Part shown: positions 54,869 to 63,516 of the stretch, in pieces | How the letters are laid out: each line of letters opens with the position of its first letter | How positions within the stretch are numbered: position 1 is the first letter of the stretch | Assembly: GCF_000832305.1 (NCBI RefSeq) | Contig: NZ_CP010537.1 | Span: 248,001 to 312,000 of the forward strand | From: Cupriavidus basilensis | Lineage (GTDB): Bacteria; Pseudomonadota; Gammaproteobacteria; Burkholderiales; Burkholderiaceae | Direction of reading: 5' to 3' | Length of the DNA: 64,000 nucleotides | Made by a program: the position numbers and the translations under genes | The notes under the pieces: model-generated | The model's database searches: none | What the model saw: only the letters and a program-made list of their open reading frames with translations | Told to the model about the DNA's origin: nothing

Positions 54869-54927
54869 ACCCGCACTGTCAATGAAACCAAGCAATACGC
54901 TACAGCGACACAGAGAGGATCAACACG

Positions 54928-55533
54928 ATGAGGCGACAGCTTCGAAACGGCGCCCTACTGCTGGTTGCCACCCATATAGCCGGCTGCGGCGTGGGCCAGG
55001 CCGTCAAGGACAGCACGGTGGAGGCGGCGAAATGGGCCTTCACGACCCAGGTCAAGACCATGCGCCTCGATCTGACCAGCCGGTCGTCGTCAAATACAAG
55101 CGGCGCCGGGCAATCGTTGTCGACGGTGGTGCGGATCTACCAGTTGAAGACGCCGCAGGCCTTTGAACAACTGAGCTATGCGCAGTTGCAGACGAATGAC
55201 CTCGTGGCCCTCAAGCCGGATCTGCTGGCGACCAAGGACGTCATCCTGCGCCCCGATGCGAGCGTGAGCCTGAGCGAGCCGATGCATGCCGAGGCGGAGT
55301 ATGTCGGGGTCATCGCGCTGTTGCGCAGCCCCGGCAAGGAGACGGTCTGGAGGCTGGTGGTGCCGAAGAAGCAGTGGAAGAAGACCGATCCAGTCAGGAT
55401 CGAGCTGCGAGGCAGCACGCTGGAGCTGGCGGGAGCCAGCTTTGATGGTCCCGGTGCTGCGGATGGCGCTGGCATTGCGCGTTTTGCCGGCACGCTCCGC
55501 GATAGTAAGTGCATTACACCGCATGTAAGCTAA
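54928..55533 (+). CDS. tssJ: TssJ, T6SS outer-membrane lipoprotein
   Basis: 201-residue lipoprotein that anchors the TssL/TssM complex to the outer membrane. The ATG at 54928 follows GAGAGGAT. The signal MRRQLRNGALLLVATHIAGC ends in a lipobox (IAGC). The transthyretin-like mature part has STVVRIYQLKTPQAFEQL and EAEYVGVIALLRSP with the Trp-containing strand TVWRLVVPKKQWKKTD, all typical of TssJ. Last core gene of the plus arm. Confidence 0.93.
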   Translation: MRRQLRNGALLLVATHIAGCGVGQAVKDSTVEAAKWAFTTQVKTMRLDLTSRSSSNTSGAGQSLSTVVRIYQLKTPQAFEQLSYAQLQTNDLVALKPDLLATKDVILRPDASVSLSEPMHAEAEYVGVIALLRSPGKETVWRLVVPKKQWKKTDPVRIELRGSTLELAGASFDGPGAADGAGIARFAGTLRDSKCITPHVS

Positions 55534-55711
55534 GCTGCGGCTTATGACAGTTCGCAGGAGGACTTGGCAAGACGGCATGGCATCGAGGCAGTTGCTTGCG
55601 AGGCCATGCCAGCGCCTCCTTTGAACGGAAACGAATACCTGATTCCGGACTTTCAATGCCCGGGCCTTTTAGCCAACCGACTGCATTCCTGCAATTTCCC
55701 GACATATCGCC

Positions 55712-57112
55712 GTGCTGCTCCCCATTCGCTATAAGGCCACATTTGCCAATTCTGCCGCTACCGCCGCTCTGGCCTTTGCTCTCGCGTGCATGAATTCGGC
55801 TTTCGCGGCCGACTTCCTGGCGCCAGGCATTTATCGTGTCGAGCCAGACTCCCATCTGAGCCCGCCCAACAGAATGCCGGAGGCCGAGACAAGCCGCGTC
55901 AAGGAGCGCTTCGAGCACGCCCTGCCCAAGTCGGCGGATATCACCTATGCCGTGGTGTCGCACGAACCCGGTTCGGACGGCAACAGGGTGCACTTTCTTG
56001 TAGACAAGGACTACAGGACCGACGTGAACTCCGCGAACAAGCTATGCGTGGCCTACGCCTTTCCGGGCTGGAACGACTACTCGGCATCCCAGCCGTTCTG
56101 CCGAACCAACATCAGTAACGAGTCTGAGGCACTGCTGAGGCGGCGGACGACGGCGGCGTTCACCGTGACCTGGCAGCCCAGGACGACGTACCTGAGCACC
56201 GAGACCATTCGGCCACAACGCAAGCCAACGGCCGACGAGGTCGGCGCTTGCGCGCTTGGCGTATGCAGCTCCGAGGCGTATGGCAAGGGGGTCGACCATT
56301 ATGAGATGGCTTACTACACGGATGGCTTTGCCCTCGACAGGGTCCGCCCTTACCGGACAATTTTGTATCTCACCAAGGCGGTGCCACTGTTTGCCCGAAC
56401 CGAACGTGACACGATCCTGACCCGTCTCGACGCGGGGACTTATGTTCCCGTCCTCTCCACGGATGCGCAATGGTACGAAATCGAGCGCGTCGGGCGGGAC
56501 GGCTCGATCACCCACGGCTGGATCGACCGCGACGATGCGGTCGCGGTGAATTGGGTTGCGCAACGTGCCGGAACCAGCAGTTTCCTGTTTCGCGTTGCAT
56601 TTATCGAGGACGAGCTCACATCCGACTCTCCGCAGGCGGTCGCCATTGAAATCATCGACCGGAAAACCGGAGTTCGTACTCAGGTCATTCGCGACTTCGA
56701 TTCCGATCCCGGCTTTGCGGCGCGCGCGGACGCCTTGCGCGTGGTCGACGCCAATTTCGACGGCTATCCGGACATTTCGATTTTTGGCATGTCGGGAGGC
56801 GCCGGACCGAACAGCTCCGAGAACTTCTTCTTGTTCGACGCCGCCAGGCAACGGTTCGTTTTTGATGAGACCTTGTCGGGACTGTCGCAGATCGCCATCG
56901 ACTCCCGCACGCGCTCTGTTCACTCGGCGCAGCGCAATAGCTGCTGCAGCCACTCGGGGCAAACCTACCGTTACGCCGGCAGAACGCTGACGCTGGTTTC
57001 GACCTGGGACGAAAGCCTGACGGCTGACGGCAAATGGCTGGAGACAACCATAGGCCGCGCGCGCAATGGGAAGCTGCATTACCAGACACGACGAACAAAA
57101 CCGGAGCGGTGA
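55712..57112 (+). CDS. Exported SH3-like / XAC2610-type protein
   Basis: 466 residues from a GTG at 55712, the only in-frame start that keeps the signal peptide (hydrophobic core AATAALAFALACMNSAFA); no ribosome site is evident. The middle (about 220-285, VPLFARTERDTILTRL, WYEIERVGRDG, THGWIDRDDA) resembles a bacterial SH3 domain. The C-terminal ~170 residues carry VDANFDGYPDISIFGMSGG and a Cys-Cys-Ser-His segment typical of XAC2610-like domains. Its 178-bp separation from tssJ leaves T6SS membership uncertain. It might be a periplasmic protector or an exported wall-binding protein. Confidence 0.75.
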   Translation: MLLPIRYKATFANSAATAALAFALACMNSAFAADFLAPGIYRVEPDSHLSPPNRMPEAETSRVKERFEHALPKSADITYAVVSHEPGSDGNRVHFLVDKDYRTDVNSANKLCVAYAFPGWNDYSASQPFCRTNISNESEALLRRRTTAAFTVTWQPRTTYLSTETIRPQRKPTADEVGACALGVCSSEAYGKGVDHYEMAYYTDGFALDRVRPYRTILYLTKAVPLFARTERDTILTRLDAGTYVPVLSTDAQWYEIERVGRDGSITHGWIDRDDAVAVNWVAQRAGTSSFLFRVAFIEDELTSDSPQAVAIEIIDRKTGVRTQVIRDFDSDPGFAARADALRVVDANFDGYPDISIFGMSGGAGPNSSENFFLFDAARQRFVFDETLSGLSQIAIDSRTRSVHSAQRNSCCSHSGQTYRYAGRTLTLVSTWDESLTADGKWLETTIGRARNGKLHYQTRRTKPER

Positions 57113-57210
57113 TGCAACAGGGGCGGCGTGGCGCATCCCGCCCGCGGTTTGCGCGATGGCCCGTTGAATGCGCAATCCTCAAGCCCATGCCTCAAGCCTC
57201 ACGCGGTCCT

Positions 57211-58914
57211 TTACCCCATCATCGCCGACGGCAATCGCTTCCCAACCCAATCCCGCTCTTCTTCATAGGCCCGCGCCAGGCGCAACACCGACAGATCGTC
57301 CCGCGGCCGCCCAATCAACTGCATCCCCATCGGCAACCCCTGCGGCCCAAATCCCACCGGCACGCTAATCGCCGGACATCCCGACAGCGTCCAGGGAAAC
57401 ACCACTTCCATCCAGCGGTGATAGGTATCCATCTCGCGGCCGGCGATCTGCTTTGGCCAGGGCTGGTTCACATCGAACGGGAACACTTGCGCGGTTGGCA
57501 CCGCGATGTAGTCGAACTGCTTGAACACGCCTAGCAGCGCTTGATACCAGGCGCTGCGCTCCATGCTGGCGGCATAGACGTCGCTTGCGCTGAGCTTGAG
57601 CATGCCTTCGATCTCCCAGATCGCGGAGTCCTTGAGCAGCGCGCGCTTGGCCGGGTCCTGGTAGAGGGGCAGCATGCCGTTGCCGGCCAGGAAATGACGG
57701 TGCACCAGCCAGGTCTTCCAGAGCCGTTCCGGCGAGAACGGGGGCTTGATGGCTTCCACCTGCACGCCAAAGGCCGGGAATGCGTTGAGGGCATCCTCGC
57801 ACAGCGGCAGGATGCCGGCTTCCATGGGCAGGTAGCCGTCCCAGTCGCCCAGCCATGCCACGCGCTTGCCCTTGAGGTTGGTCTTCAGCACGTCGGCCAC
57901 ATTGGCCGGGGTGAGCGTGGCCAGCACCGGGTCCTGCGCGAGTGCCTGCGGCGTGCGCGCATCGGGGCCGGCCTGTGTGGCCAGCAGCAGGGCCACGTCG
58001 GCGACGGTGCGTGCCATGGGCCCTTCGTAGCCGAGTTGCTGGATAAAGACTTCCGGGGCGGGGCCGTAGGGCACGCGGCCGGCGCTGGGGCGCATGCCGT
58101 AGACGTTGCAAAAGCCAGCCGGGTTGCGCAGCGAGCCGCCGAAGTCGCTGCCGTCCGCCACCGGCAGCATGCGCAGCGCCAGCGCGGCGGCCGCGCCGCC
58201 GCTGCTGCCGCCGGCGGTGCGGTTTGCATCAAAGGGATTGCGGGTGGCGCCGTAGACGGGGTTGAAGGTTTGCGAGCCCAGGCCGAACTCCGGTGTGTTG
58301 GTCTTGCCGATCAGCACGGCGCCGGCGGCGCGTGCGCGCTCCACGATGATGGCGTCCGCCGTGGGCACGTTGTCCCGAAAGATGGGTGAGCCGAAGGTGG
58401 TGCGGATGCCGCGCGTGAGCGCCAGGTCCTTGGGGGCTTGCGGCATGCCGTGCATCCAGCCCACGGAGCCGCCGGCGGCGAGGGCCTGGTCGCAGGCGGC
58501 GGCTTCGCGCAGCAGCACTTCGGGCTCACGCAGCGCGACGATGGCGTTGGCGCCGGGATTCACCCGTGCGATGTGGTCCAGGTAGGCCGCCATGACTTCG
58601 CGGGCCGACAGCTTGCGGGCATGGATCTCGCGCGAGAGTTGCCAGGCCGGCATCATGACGATGGGGTTCGGGCCACCAGCCGAGGTGGCGGGGCCCGATG
58701 TGCCCGATGTGCCCGATGTGCCCGGTGCGCCGTTCTTGCCGGCGGGGGGCGCCGCGCTGGCGCCGCCGGAGGCGACGCCCGCGGCGATGCCGGCTAGCGT
58801 GGCGCCTGCCAGGTGGCCCAGCAAATGACGCCGCGAAGGTTGTCCGGGGGCGGGGCCATCGACTGCGTTGCGCGCATTGCCGCTATCACGGTCTGTGTTG
58901 CCTGTGGGGGTCAT
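57211..58914 (-). CDS. Tat-exported amidase (amidase-signature family)
   Basis: 567 residues from the ATG at 58914 (GAGGAA eight bases upstream). The N-terminus has a twin-arginine signal (SRRHLLGHLAGATLAGIAAG), so the enzyme should act in the periplasm. A GTS-repeat linker follows. The amidase-signature Ser-cisSer-Lys triad is complete: Lys162 in QAPKDLAL, cis-Ser237 in GGSSGG, and nucleophile Ser261 in DFGGSLRNPA, at the usual 24-residue spacing. The substrate is not known. It lies directly downstream of, and is co-directional with, the amine dehydrogenase genes (its start is 56 bp inside the end zone of the cytochrome gene upstream), so it may act on a related amide. Confidence 0.88.
   Translation of the reverse strand: MTPTGNTDRDSGNARNAVDGPAPGQPSRRHLLGHLAGATLAGIAAGVASGGASAAPPAGKNGAPGTSGTSGTSGPATSAGGPNPIVMMPAWQLSREIHARKLSAREVMAAYLDHIARVNPGANAIVALREPEVLLREAAACDQALAAGGSVGWMHGMPQAPKDLALTRGIRTTFGSPIFRDNVPTADAIIVERARAAGAVLIGKTNTPEFGLGSQTFNPVYGATRNPFDANRTAGGSSGGAAAALALRMLPVADGSDFGGSLRNPAGFCNVYGMRPSAGRVPYGPAPEVFIQQLGYEGPMARTVADVALLLATQAGPDARTPQALAQDPVLATLTPANVADVLKTNLKGKRVAWLGDWDGYLPMEAGILPLCEDALNAFPAFGVQVEAIKPPFSPERLWKTWLVHRHFLAGNGMLPLYQDPAKRALLKDSAIWEIEGMLKLSASDVYAASMERSAWYQALLGVFKQFDYIAVPTAQVFPFDVNQPWPKQIAGREMDTYHRWMEVVFPWTLSGCPAISVPVGFGPQGLPMGMQLIGRPRDDLSVLRLARAYEEERDWVGKRLPSAMMG
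58694..58720 (+). repeat. Three 9-nt repeats in the amidase gene
   Basis: CCCGATGTG occurs three times in tandem; on the coding strand it encodes the Gly-Thr-Ser linker after the Tat signal. A likely site of length variation. Confidence 0.7.
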
Positions 58915-58969
58915 CGTGTCGTTCCTCGTTCCGGGCTGTTGTCCCGCGTCTTTGTTTTGCGTGAGTTTG

Positions 58970-59455
58970 TCACATTGGCCCGGGGCTCGCGCGGGCGGTC
59001 TTGTCCTGCGCCGGCGTTGCGCCACCGCCCAGGATCGCCGCGCGATGCGCGCTCACGTCGTCGAGCGGCTGGCGGCGATAGCGGCCCACCTCCTCGGTGC
59101 TGAACGCCTGCACGTCGTCGCGGCCGGTGAGCGCGGGCATCAGCCAGTTCATCAGCCCTGCGATCTGGGCGTCGCTCAGGGCGGAGGCCGAGGTGCCCGG
59201 CACCTGGATCAGGAAAGCGCGCCCGGCCGGCGTGGCAAGCAGCAAGGGCACGGTCTCGCGCATGTCGGGGATGCCGGCCGAGGGCTTGCCGCGTGCATCG
59301 GGCTGGTGGCAGCCCGAGCAGTGCAGCAGGTAGTTGTCGCGCGCCTGGCGCAGCTCGTTCTGCGCGCTCGCGGTCGTGGCCAGCGTGGCCAGCGCCAGCA
59401 GGCATAGCCCGCGCCGCGCGGCCGCGCGCAGGGTGCGTGCGCTGCGCGATGCCAT
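58970..59455 (-). CDS. Periplasmic c-type cytochrome
   Basis: 161 residues with a signal peptide (LCLLALATLATTASA) and one haem site, Cys46-x2-Cys49-His50 in HCSGCH. The sequence after it (QPDARGKPSAGIPDM) is typical of small class-I cytochromes. Start ATG at 59455, one base past the stop of the next cytochrome gene upstream. It belongs to the amine dehydrogenase cluster and may carry electrons from the TTQ enzyme or a partner to a terminal oxidase. Confidence 0.88.
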   Translation of the reverse strand: MASRSARTLRAAARRGLCLLALATLATTASAQNELRQARDNYLLHCSGCHQPDARGKPSAGIPDMRETVPLLLATPAGRAFLIQVPGTSASALSDAQIAGLMNWLMPALTGRDDVQAFSTEEVGRYRRQPLDDVSAHRAAILGGGATPAQDKTARASPGPM

Positions 59456-59456
59456 G

Positions 59457-59912
59457 CTATTGCCCCGCCTCGCGCAGCTTGCGCACGGCGCCCGGGGTCT
59501 TGCGCTCGGCGCGTGCGCGGGCCAGCGTATCGGTGCTCACGGCCTGCTCGGGCGCGCCGTTGCTCACCGCCAGCCACGACAGCACGGCGGCCAGCGATGC
59601 ATCCGGCAATGTGGCGAAGCCGGGCATGACGCCGTTGAACGACTGGCCCTGCGACTGGATCGGGCCAGCGAGGCCGTGGGTCAGCACATTGGCCAGGTAG
59701 GCCTGGCCCGCCGGCGTGGCGAGCCGCTCGCGCAGCGCGCCGGCCAGCGGCGGCGCCACGCCGGCGATGCCGGAGGCATCGGCATTGTGGCAAGCGGCGC
59801 AGTGCGTGCCGAACAAGGCCTTGCCCTGGTCAGCCAGCGACTGCGCAAGGGCGATGCTTGCGGGCGCCACGCATGCCAGGCACAGCGCGAGGCGTGAGAG
59901 AGACCGTTTCAT
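59457..59912 (-). CDS. Periplasmic c-type cytochrome, class I
   Basis: 151 residues from the ATG at 59912, which overlaps the stop of the small-subunit gene by 4 bases (ATGA). Signal peptide to about residue 23, haem-binding Cys38-x2-Cys41-His42 (HCAACH), and a probable Met axial ligand in NGVMPGFATL. Immediately downstream of the TTQ-bearing subunit, it is the likely electron acceptor; aromatic amine dehydrogenase operons in other bacteria also carry a cytochrome gene here. Confidence 0.9.
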   Translation of the reverse strand: MKRSLSRLALCLACVAPASIALAQSLADQGKALFGTHCAACHNADASGIAGVAPPLAGALRERLATPAGQAYLANVLTHGLAGPIQSQGQSFNGVMPGFATLPDASLAAVLSWLAVSNGAPEQAVSTDTLARARAERKTPGAVRKLREAGQ

Positions 59913-60430
59913 TCCTGGACTCCGAGAATGATCGAGGTGGTGCAATGGAACATGGTGCTGTCGTTGCTCATGCACCAGTTCACATCGTTGTGCACCCCCA
60001 GCCGGTAGCCCGGCCGTTCGCGCTCGTTGGTGTTGCACTCGCAGCGCCCGCAGGTGGTCTTGCCGCAGCAGTCGTTGTAGCTGACCATGTAGCTCCTGCC
60101 GTCGGCCGGGTTGTGGCAGGTGCCGACCCACGACACGCGCGAGGGCTCGGTGCCGGGCGGGCAGGAGGTGGAAGTGCCGCCGCAGCATGCGCACAGAAAG
60201 CCATCCACCGCGCAGTACTTCCAGTAGTCGCAGGCGGTTTCGTCCTGCGCTTGCGGGCCGGCGGCCTTGCTGCCGCGTGCTCCCGCCGCGTGCGCGCTGC
60301 GGTCAAAGGGCAGCACCGGCAGCGCCATCGTCCCCACCATGACCTTGCCGAGCGTGGCCAGCACGCTGCGCCGGCCCGTGCGCTGCGCCGCGCGCCGGGT
60401 CTGGTGTTCGAAGAATCGGTCCATCCACAT
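59909..60430 (-). CDS. aauA: Amine dehydrogenase small subunit with TTQ cofactor (aromatic-amine type)
   Basis: 173 residues from the ATG at 60430 (AGGGAG site). It has a Tat signal (GRRSVLATLGKVMVG), as usual for this subunit. The mature part has the dense Cys pattern of TTQ subunits (CDYWKYCAVDGFLCACCGG, then NDCCGKTTCGRCECN). The two tryptophans that form tryptophan tryptophylquinone are Trp101 (SWVGTCHNP) and Trp152 (HNDVNWCMSN). The wording around both, and the ending FHCTTSIILG, looks closer to aromatic amine dehydrogenase than to methylamine dehydrogenase, but only from memory; mauA is the alternative name. It oxidises primary amines to aldehydes in the periplasm. Confidence 0.9.
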   Translation of the reverse strand: MWMDRFFEHQTRRAAQRTGRRSVLATLGKVMVGTMALPVLPFDRSAHAAGARGSKAAGPQAQDETACDYWKYCAVDGFLCACCGGTSTSCPPGTEPSRVSWVGTCHNPADGRSYMVSYNDCCGKTTCGRCECNTNERERPGYRLGVHNDVNWCMSNDSTMFHCTTSIILGVQE

Positions 60431-60467
60431 GGTTTTTCTCTCCCTGCCTTCAGTGCATTCAGTGCTT

Positions 60468-61055
60468 TCAGGCATGCGTTTCGAGGAACTGCTGCACCGA
60501 GCCCACGTTAAGGTCCATCGCGGTGAACAGGCTCTCCAGCTGCTCGCGCGAGTTCACCAGGCCCTTGGCGCGCAGCGTGCCGCGCTCGTCCATCAGCACG
60601 CCGTACGGCAGCTTGCCGATCTGCAGGTGCATGCCGAGCTCGGGCGATAGCACATAGGGGAAGGCTGCCAGCCCGGCCTGGCGCAGGAAGGCCAGGTGCT
60701 CGGGCTGTTCGCCGTCGGAGGCGAGCACCACGCGCAGCCAGCCTGCCTCGCTGGCCTGCATCGACTTGAGTACCGGCAGCAGCTTCTTGCAGACCGGGCA
60801 GGTTGGCGAGAGAAAGAACAGCAGCGTGCTGCGCGGCTGCGCGCCACCCACCGCCACCGGGCCGCCACGCACGTCCTGCAGGGCAAAGGGCGGCAGCGCC
60901 TCGCCCACGCGCGGGCCGGCGTCGATCACCAGCGCGCCCATCGGCGCGACGCGCTCGAACAGGATGCCGACCTGGCGGGCCAGGGCATAGAAACCGAAGA
61001 GCAGCGCCAGCACGGCGATCCACAGCACGATATTGGCAATCACAAGAGCAGTCAT
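60468..61055 (-). CDS. mauD: MauD/AauD-like thioredoxin-fold membrane protein
   Basis: 195 residues from the ATG at 61055. One N-terminal membrane helix (about 5-25) precedes a thioredoxin-like domain with the redox pair Cys86-Pro-Val-Cys89 in SPTCPVCKKLLP. It is needed in related systems to form the six disulfides of the small subunit. Between the MauE-like gene and aauA, the usual order. Confidence 0.9.
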   Translation of the reverse strand: MTALVIANIVLWIAVLALLFGFYALARQVGILFERVAPMGALVIDAGPRVGEALPPFALQDVRGGPVAVGGAQPRSTLLFFLSPTCPVCKKLLPVLKSMQASEAGWLRVVLASDGEQPEHLAFLRQAGLAAFPYVLSPELGMHLQIGKLPYGVLMDERGTLRAKGLVNSREQLESLFTAMDLNVGSVQQFLETHA

Positions 61056-61062
61056 GGGAGTC

Positions 61063-61686
61063 TCACGAGAGGGGGGAATGCGTAGGGTGGCTGGAAGCGA
61101 GGTGGCCGGTGCGGCGGGCAGCGCGGTCGGCATTGACCAGCAATTGCGTGGCGCCAAGCCAGAGCAGCAACAGCGCGAGCGCGCAAAAGCCGGCGGCGAG
61201 GGTGTCGAGCCGCGTGAACGCACGGGGGGCCGTGCCGTCCGCCAGTCCGGCAGCAGCGATCGCGGCCAGCACCAGCACCGCGAGCAGGCCAAGGTTGCGC
61301 AGCAGCAAGCCGTTGGATAGCCGCAGGTTGTCGGCGTCGCTGCCGCAGCCGCAGCGGATGTCGCGCCGCCCGCGCAGCAGGTTGATGCCCACCGCGCCGC
61401 TGGCTACCGCCACCACGCATGCCGCCAGCAGCGCCGCGCCCGGGTGCAGCGGCGCGGCAACCAGCGCCGCCACGCTGGCCGTCTCGGCGCCCAGGTAGGC
61501 AAGCGCAAGCGGGCGCGACCATGCGTCGGGCACCAGCCGGTAGGCGCTGACGGCGCCCCGGAAGCCGGAGAAGTCGCGCAGCTTGGGCCACAGGGAGTGC
61601 GCGAGCACCAGTGCGGCAGCGGCGGAGCATGCCGCCACCACGACCGGATCGCGCAGCACGTCGGAGACCACGGCGGCGGCGCTCAT
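61063..61686 (-). CDS. mauE: MauE/AauE-like membrane protein
   Basis: 207-residue integral membrane protein with about four helices. It has the family's CGCG motif (RRDIRCGCGSDADNLRLSNG), close to that of DoxX/MauE-type redox partners of MauD. The ATG at 61686 overlaps the large-subunit stop (ATGA). It likely works with MauD in disulfide formation in the small subunit. Confidence 0.87.
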   Translation of the reverse strand: MSAAAVVSDVLRDPVVVAACSAAAALVLAHSLWPKLRDFSGFRGAVSAYRLVPDAWSRPLALAYLGAETASVAALVAAPLHPGAALLAACVVAVASGAVGINLLRGRRDIRCGCGSDADNLRLSNGLLLRNLGLLAVLVLAAIAAAGLADGTAPRAFTRLDTLAAGFCALALLLLWLGATQLLVNADRAARRTGHLASSHPTHSPLS

Positions 61687-62897
61687 TGATGCAGCTCCAG
61701 CTGCACCGCGTTCTCCGCCACCTGGTCCAGGCGCGCCACGGGCTTGAGGCCCCGGGCCGGGTCCAGCGATACCACGCCGGCCCTGGCGGCGTCCAGCACA
61801 TACAGCGTCGGCCGCGGCCCTTGCGTGACGGTGAGCGCCAGCGCGTTCTGCCCCGGCGCGCGGGCGATGCGCTTGTGCTGCGCCAGGTCGATGGTCCAGA
61901 TCTCGGCGGCGGGGGTCTTGTGCGATCCCTCCTTGCTGCGCGGATGCATGCCCAGGTACAGGCGGCCCGTGGCTGCGTGCAGCGCGAACAATTGGTAGCC
62001 GCCCGGCTTCCAGCCTGCCTTGCGGTCCGCCGCGTCCACCACGGGCCAGGGCTGCGCAAAAACCGGCGTCTCGCCTGCGAGATCCGCGCTATAGACGTTG
62101 CCGTTGAAGGACACGAAGGTCAGCGTGTTGCCCGCGCGCTCGCTGTGCAGGAAGACCGGATCGGCATCGGGATCGAACATGCGCGCACTGCGCTTTTGCC
62201 CGCCGGGCTGGCCGGCGGCGTCATGCGTCACCGTCAGCATGGTGCCGTCGCTGCACAGGGTGCGAAAACGCTGGCTGGACGCCTCGGTGGCAAATATGCC
62301 CCAGCAGCCCGGGGTTTGTGCCTCCGCCACGAACTTGCCGGCCTGCAGGTCGATGATGCTGACCGAGGTGGCGGGCGTGGCATTCTGCACATAGAGGAAA
62401 TGCCCGTCGGCGGATACCGCGGCGATGCCCCGGTAGTTCAGGGACTGTGCGTGCTTGGGCGGGATCACGATCTCGCTGCGGTAGGCCAGCGTGGCGGTGT
62501 CGTACAGGCTCACCACATCGGCCCGCTCGCCGCGCGCGAGCCGCGTGTAGAACGTGGAGATCACATACAGCGTGCGCTTGTCCGGGGACAGCACGCTCTG
62601 GCCGCCGAACCCGGTGGGCACCAGCCCAAGGTAGCGCATGCGCTTGCCGTCCACCACGTGCAGGCGCCCGTCCACCATGTGCTTGAATGCCACATCGGAG
62701 ATGTAGAGCCGGCCATCGTCGGCAGGCGCGAGTGGTTGCACGGAGAGGGTTTCCGGCTGCAGTTCGGCGGTGCTGGCGGCGTCGCTGGCGTTGGCGGCGG
62801 CGGCTGGCAAGGCTAGCACGCTCAACATCGTCGCTGCGGCTACGCTGCGTACCACGCCAGGCCGTCGGGTGATGGCCCTGGTGCTTACCTCGTTCAC
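61683..62897 (-). CDS. aauB: Amine dehydrogenase large (beta-propeller) subunit
   Basis: 404 residues from a GTG at 62897 with GGAG eight bases upstream. Signal peptide to about residue 37, then a seven-bladed propeller typical of TTQ dehydrogenase large subunits: GRLYISDVAFKHMVDGRL, GRLHVVDGKRMRYLG, HAQSLNYRGIAAVSADGHF, FVSFNGNVYSADLAG and GYQLFALHAATGRLYLGMHP. First gene of the cluster; its upstream region has two operator-like motif copies. The gene name mauB is the alternative. Confidence 0.9.
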   Translation of the reverse strand: MNEVSTRAITRRPGVVRSVAAATMLSVLALPAAAANASDAASTAELQPETLSVQPLAPADDGRLYISDVAFKHMVDGRLHVVDGKRMRYLGLVPTGFGGQSVLSPDKRTLYVISTFYTRLARGERADVVSLYDTATLAYRSEIVIPPKHAQSLNYRGIAAVSADGHFLYVQNATPATSVSIIDLQAGKFVAEAQTPGCWGIFATEASSQRFRTLCSDGTMLTVTHDAAGQPGGQKRSARMFDPDADPVFLHSERAGNTLTFVSFNGNVYSADLAGETPVFAQPWPVVDAADRKAGWKPGGYQLFALHAATGRLYLGMHPRSKEGSHKTPAAEIWTIDLAQHKRIARAPGQNALALTVTQGPRPTLYVLDAARAGVVSLDPARGLKPVARLDQVAENAVQLELHQ

Positions 62898-62960
62898 TGG
62901 ATGGCTCCTTGGGATGCGCTTTGCGATGGGGCCAGTCTACGAACGGGGGCGGCGCGGGCG

Positions 62961-62980
62961 TTATCCGAAATCGGCAACGG
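62961..62980. promoter_or_regulatory. Operator-like 20-bp motif, copy 1
   Basis: TTATCCGAAATCGGCAACGG, 64 bp upstream of the aauB GTG. It matches copy 2 at 63103-63122 in 16 of 20 positions and contains the dyad CCG-n4-CGG. Confidence 0.45.
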
Positions 62981-63102
62981 CGGCACAGGGATATTCACCA
63001 ATGCGGGCCGGGCTGCGCGGCACGCCATCCGGCATCAGGGCGAACCTGCAGCGCTGCTGTGCACGCAGCGCCATGCCAGGGGGCAAACGCCAGGGCGCAG
63101 GC

Positions 63103-63122
63103 TTATCCGTTTTCGGAAACGG
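63103..63122. promoter_or_regulatory. Operator-like 20-bp motif, copy 2
   Basis: TTATCCGTTTTCGGAAACGG, second copy of the motif at 62961. Together with the next base it forms a perfect 7-bp dyad (TCCGTTT / AAACGGA, 63106-63123) around TCGG. Confidence 0.45.
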
Positions 63123-63266
63123 AGCAGAATAGCCGGTGGGGATGAAGAGGGCGAAGGCGGCGTGGCCGGGGTGGCAAAAGCGGCGGCTAATGCGGCTGCG
63201 CAGCGGCGCCGGAACGGGCCGAGGCTGCCACCATGCTACGATCCGCGCCTTATACGGAGAATGACG

Positions 63267-63443
63267 ATGTTTTATACCTGCCAGAACCAGTCGTGCCAGA
63301 CGCGTTGGGACCCCAAGGACGTTACGGTCAAGGACGAAGGCCAGGGCCCGCTGTTTCGCTGCCCGGTGTGCAACTCCCGCAACCCGGTCGTGCCCCAGCG
63401 CAAGTCCGACGGCACCATCGTCTACAAGCAGCGCACCCGCTAG
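63267..63443 (+). CDS. Small zinc-ribbon protein
   Basis: 58 residues from the ATG at 63267; GGAGA lies seven bases upstream, which favours it over the ATG at 63261. Two cysteine pairs (YTCQNQSCQTRW and RCPVCNSRNPVVP) form a probable zinc ribbon; the tail is basic (RKSDGTIVYKQRTR). Likely cytoplasmic; it could bind nucleic acid or act as a small regulator. Function unknown. Confidence 0.75.
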   Translation: MFYTCQNQSCQTRWDPKDVTVKDEGQGPLFRCPVCNSRNPVVPQRKSDGTIVYKQRTR

Positions 63444-63516
63444 GAGGCCGGCTAAGGGGCTGATCAAGGCCTTTCATGGCCTGCTCATGGCCTGTTCATG
63501 CGCCGCCCAGAGGCGC

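Larger units (their letters stand above)
62898..63266. other. Divergent upstream region of aauB
   Basis: 369 bp with no credible gene. It holds two near-identical 20-bp motifs (listed separately) and presumably the promoters for aauB and, at the other end, the zinc-ribbon gene. No clear sigma-70 -35/-10 pair seen. Confidence 0.6.
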
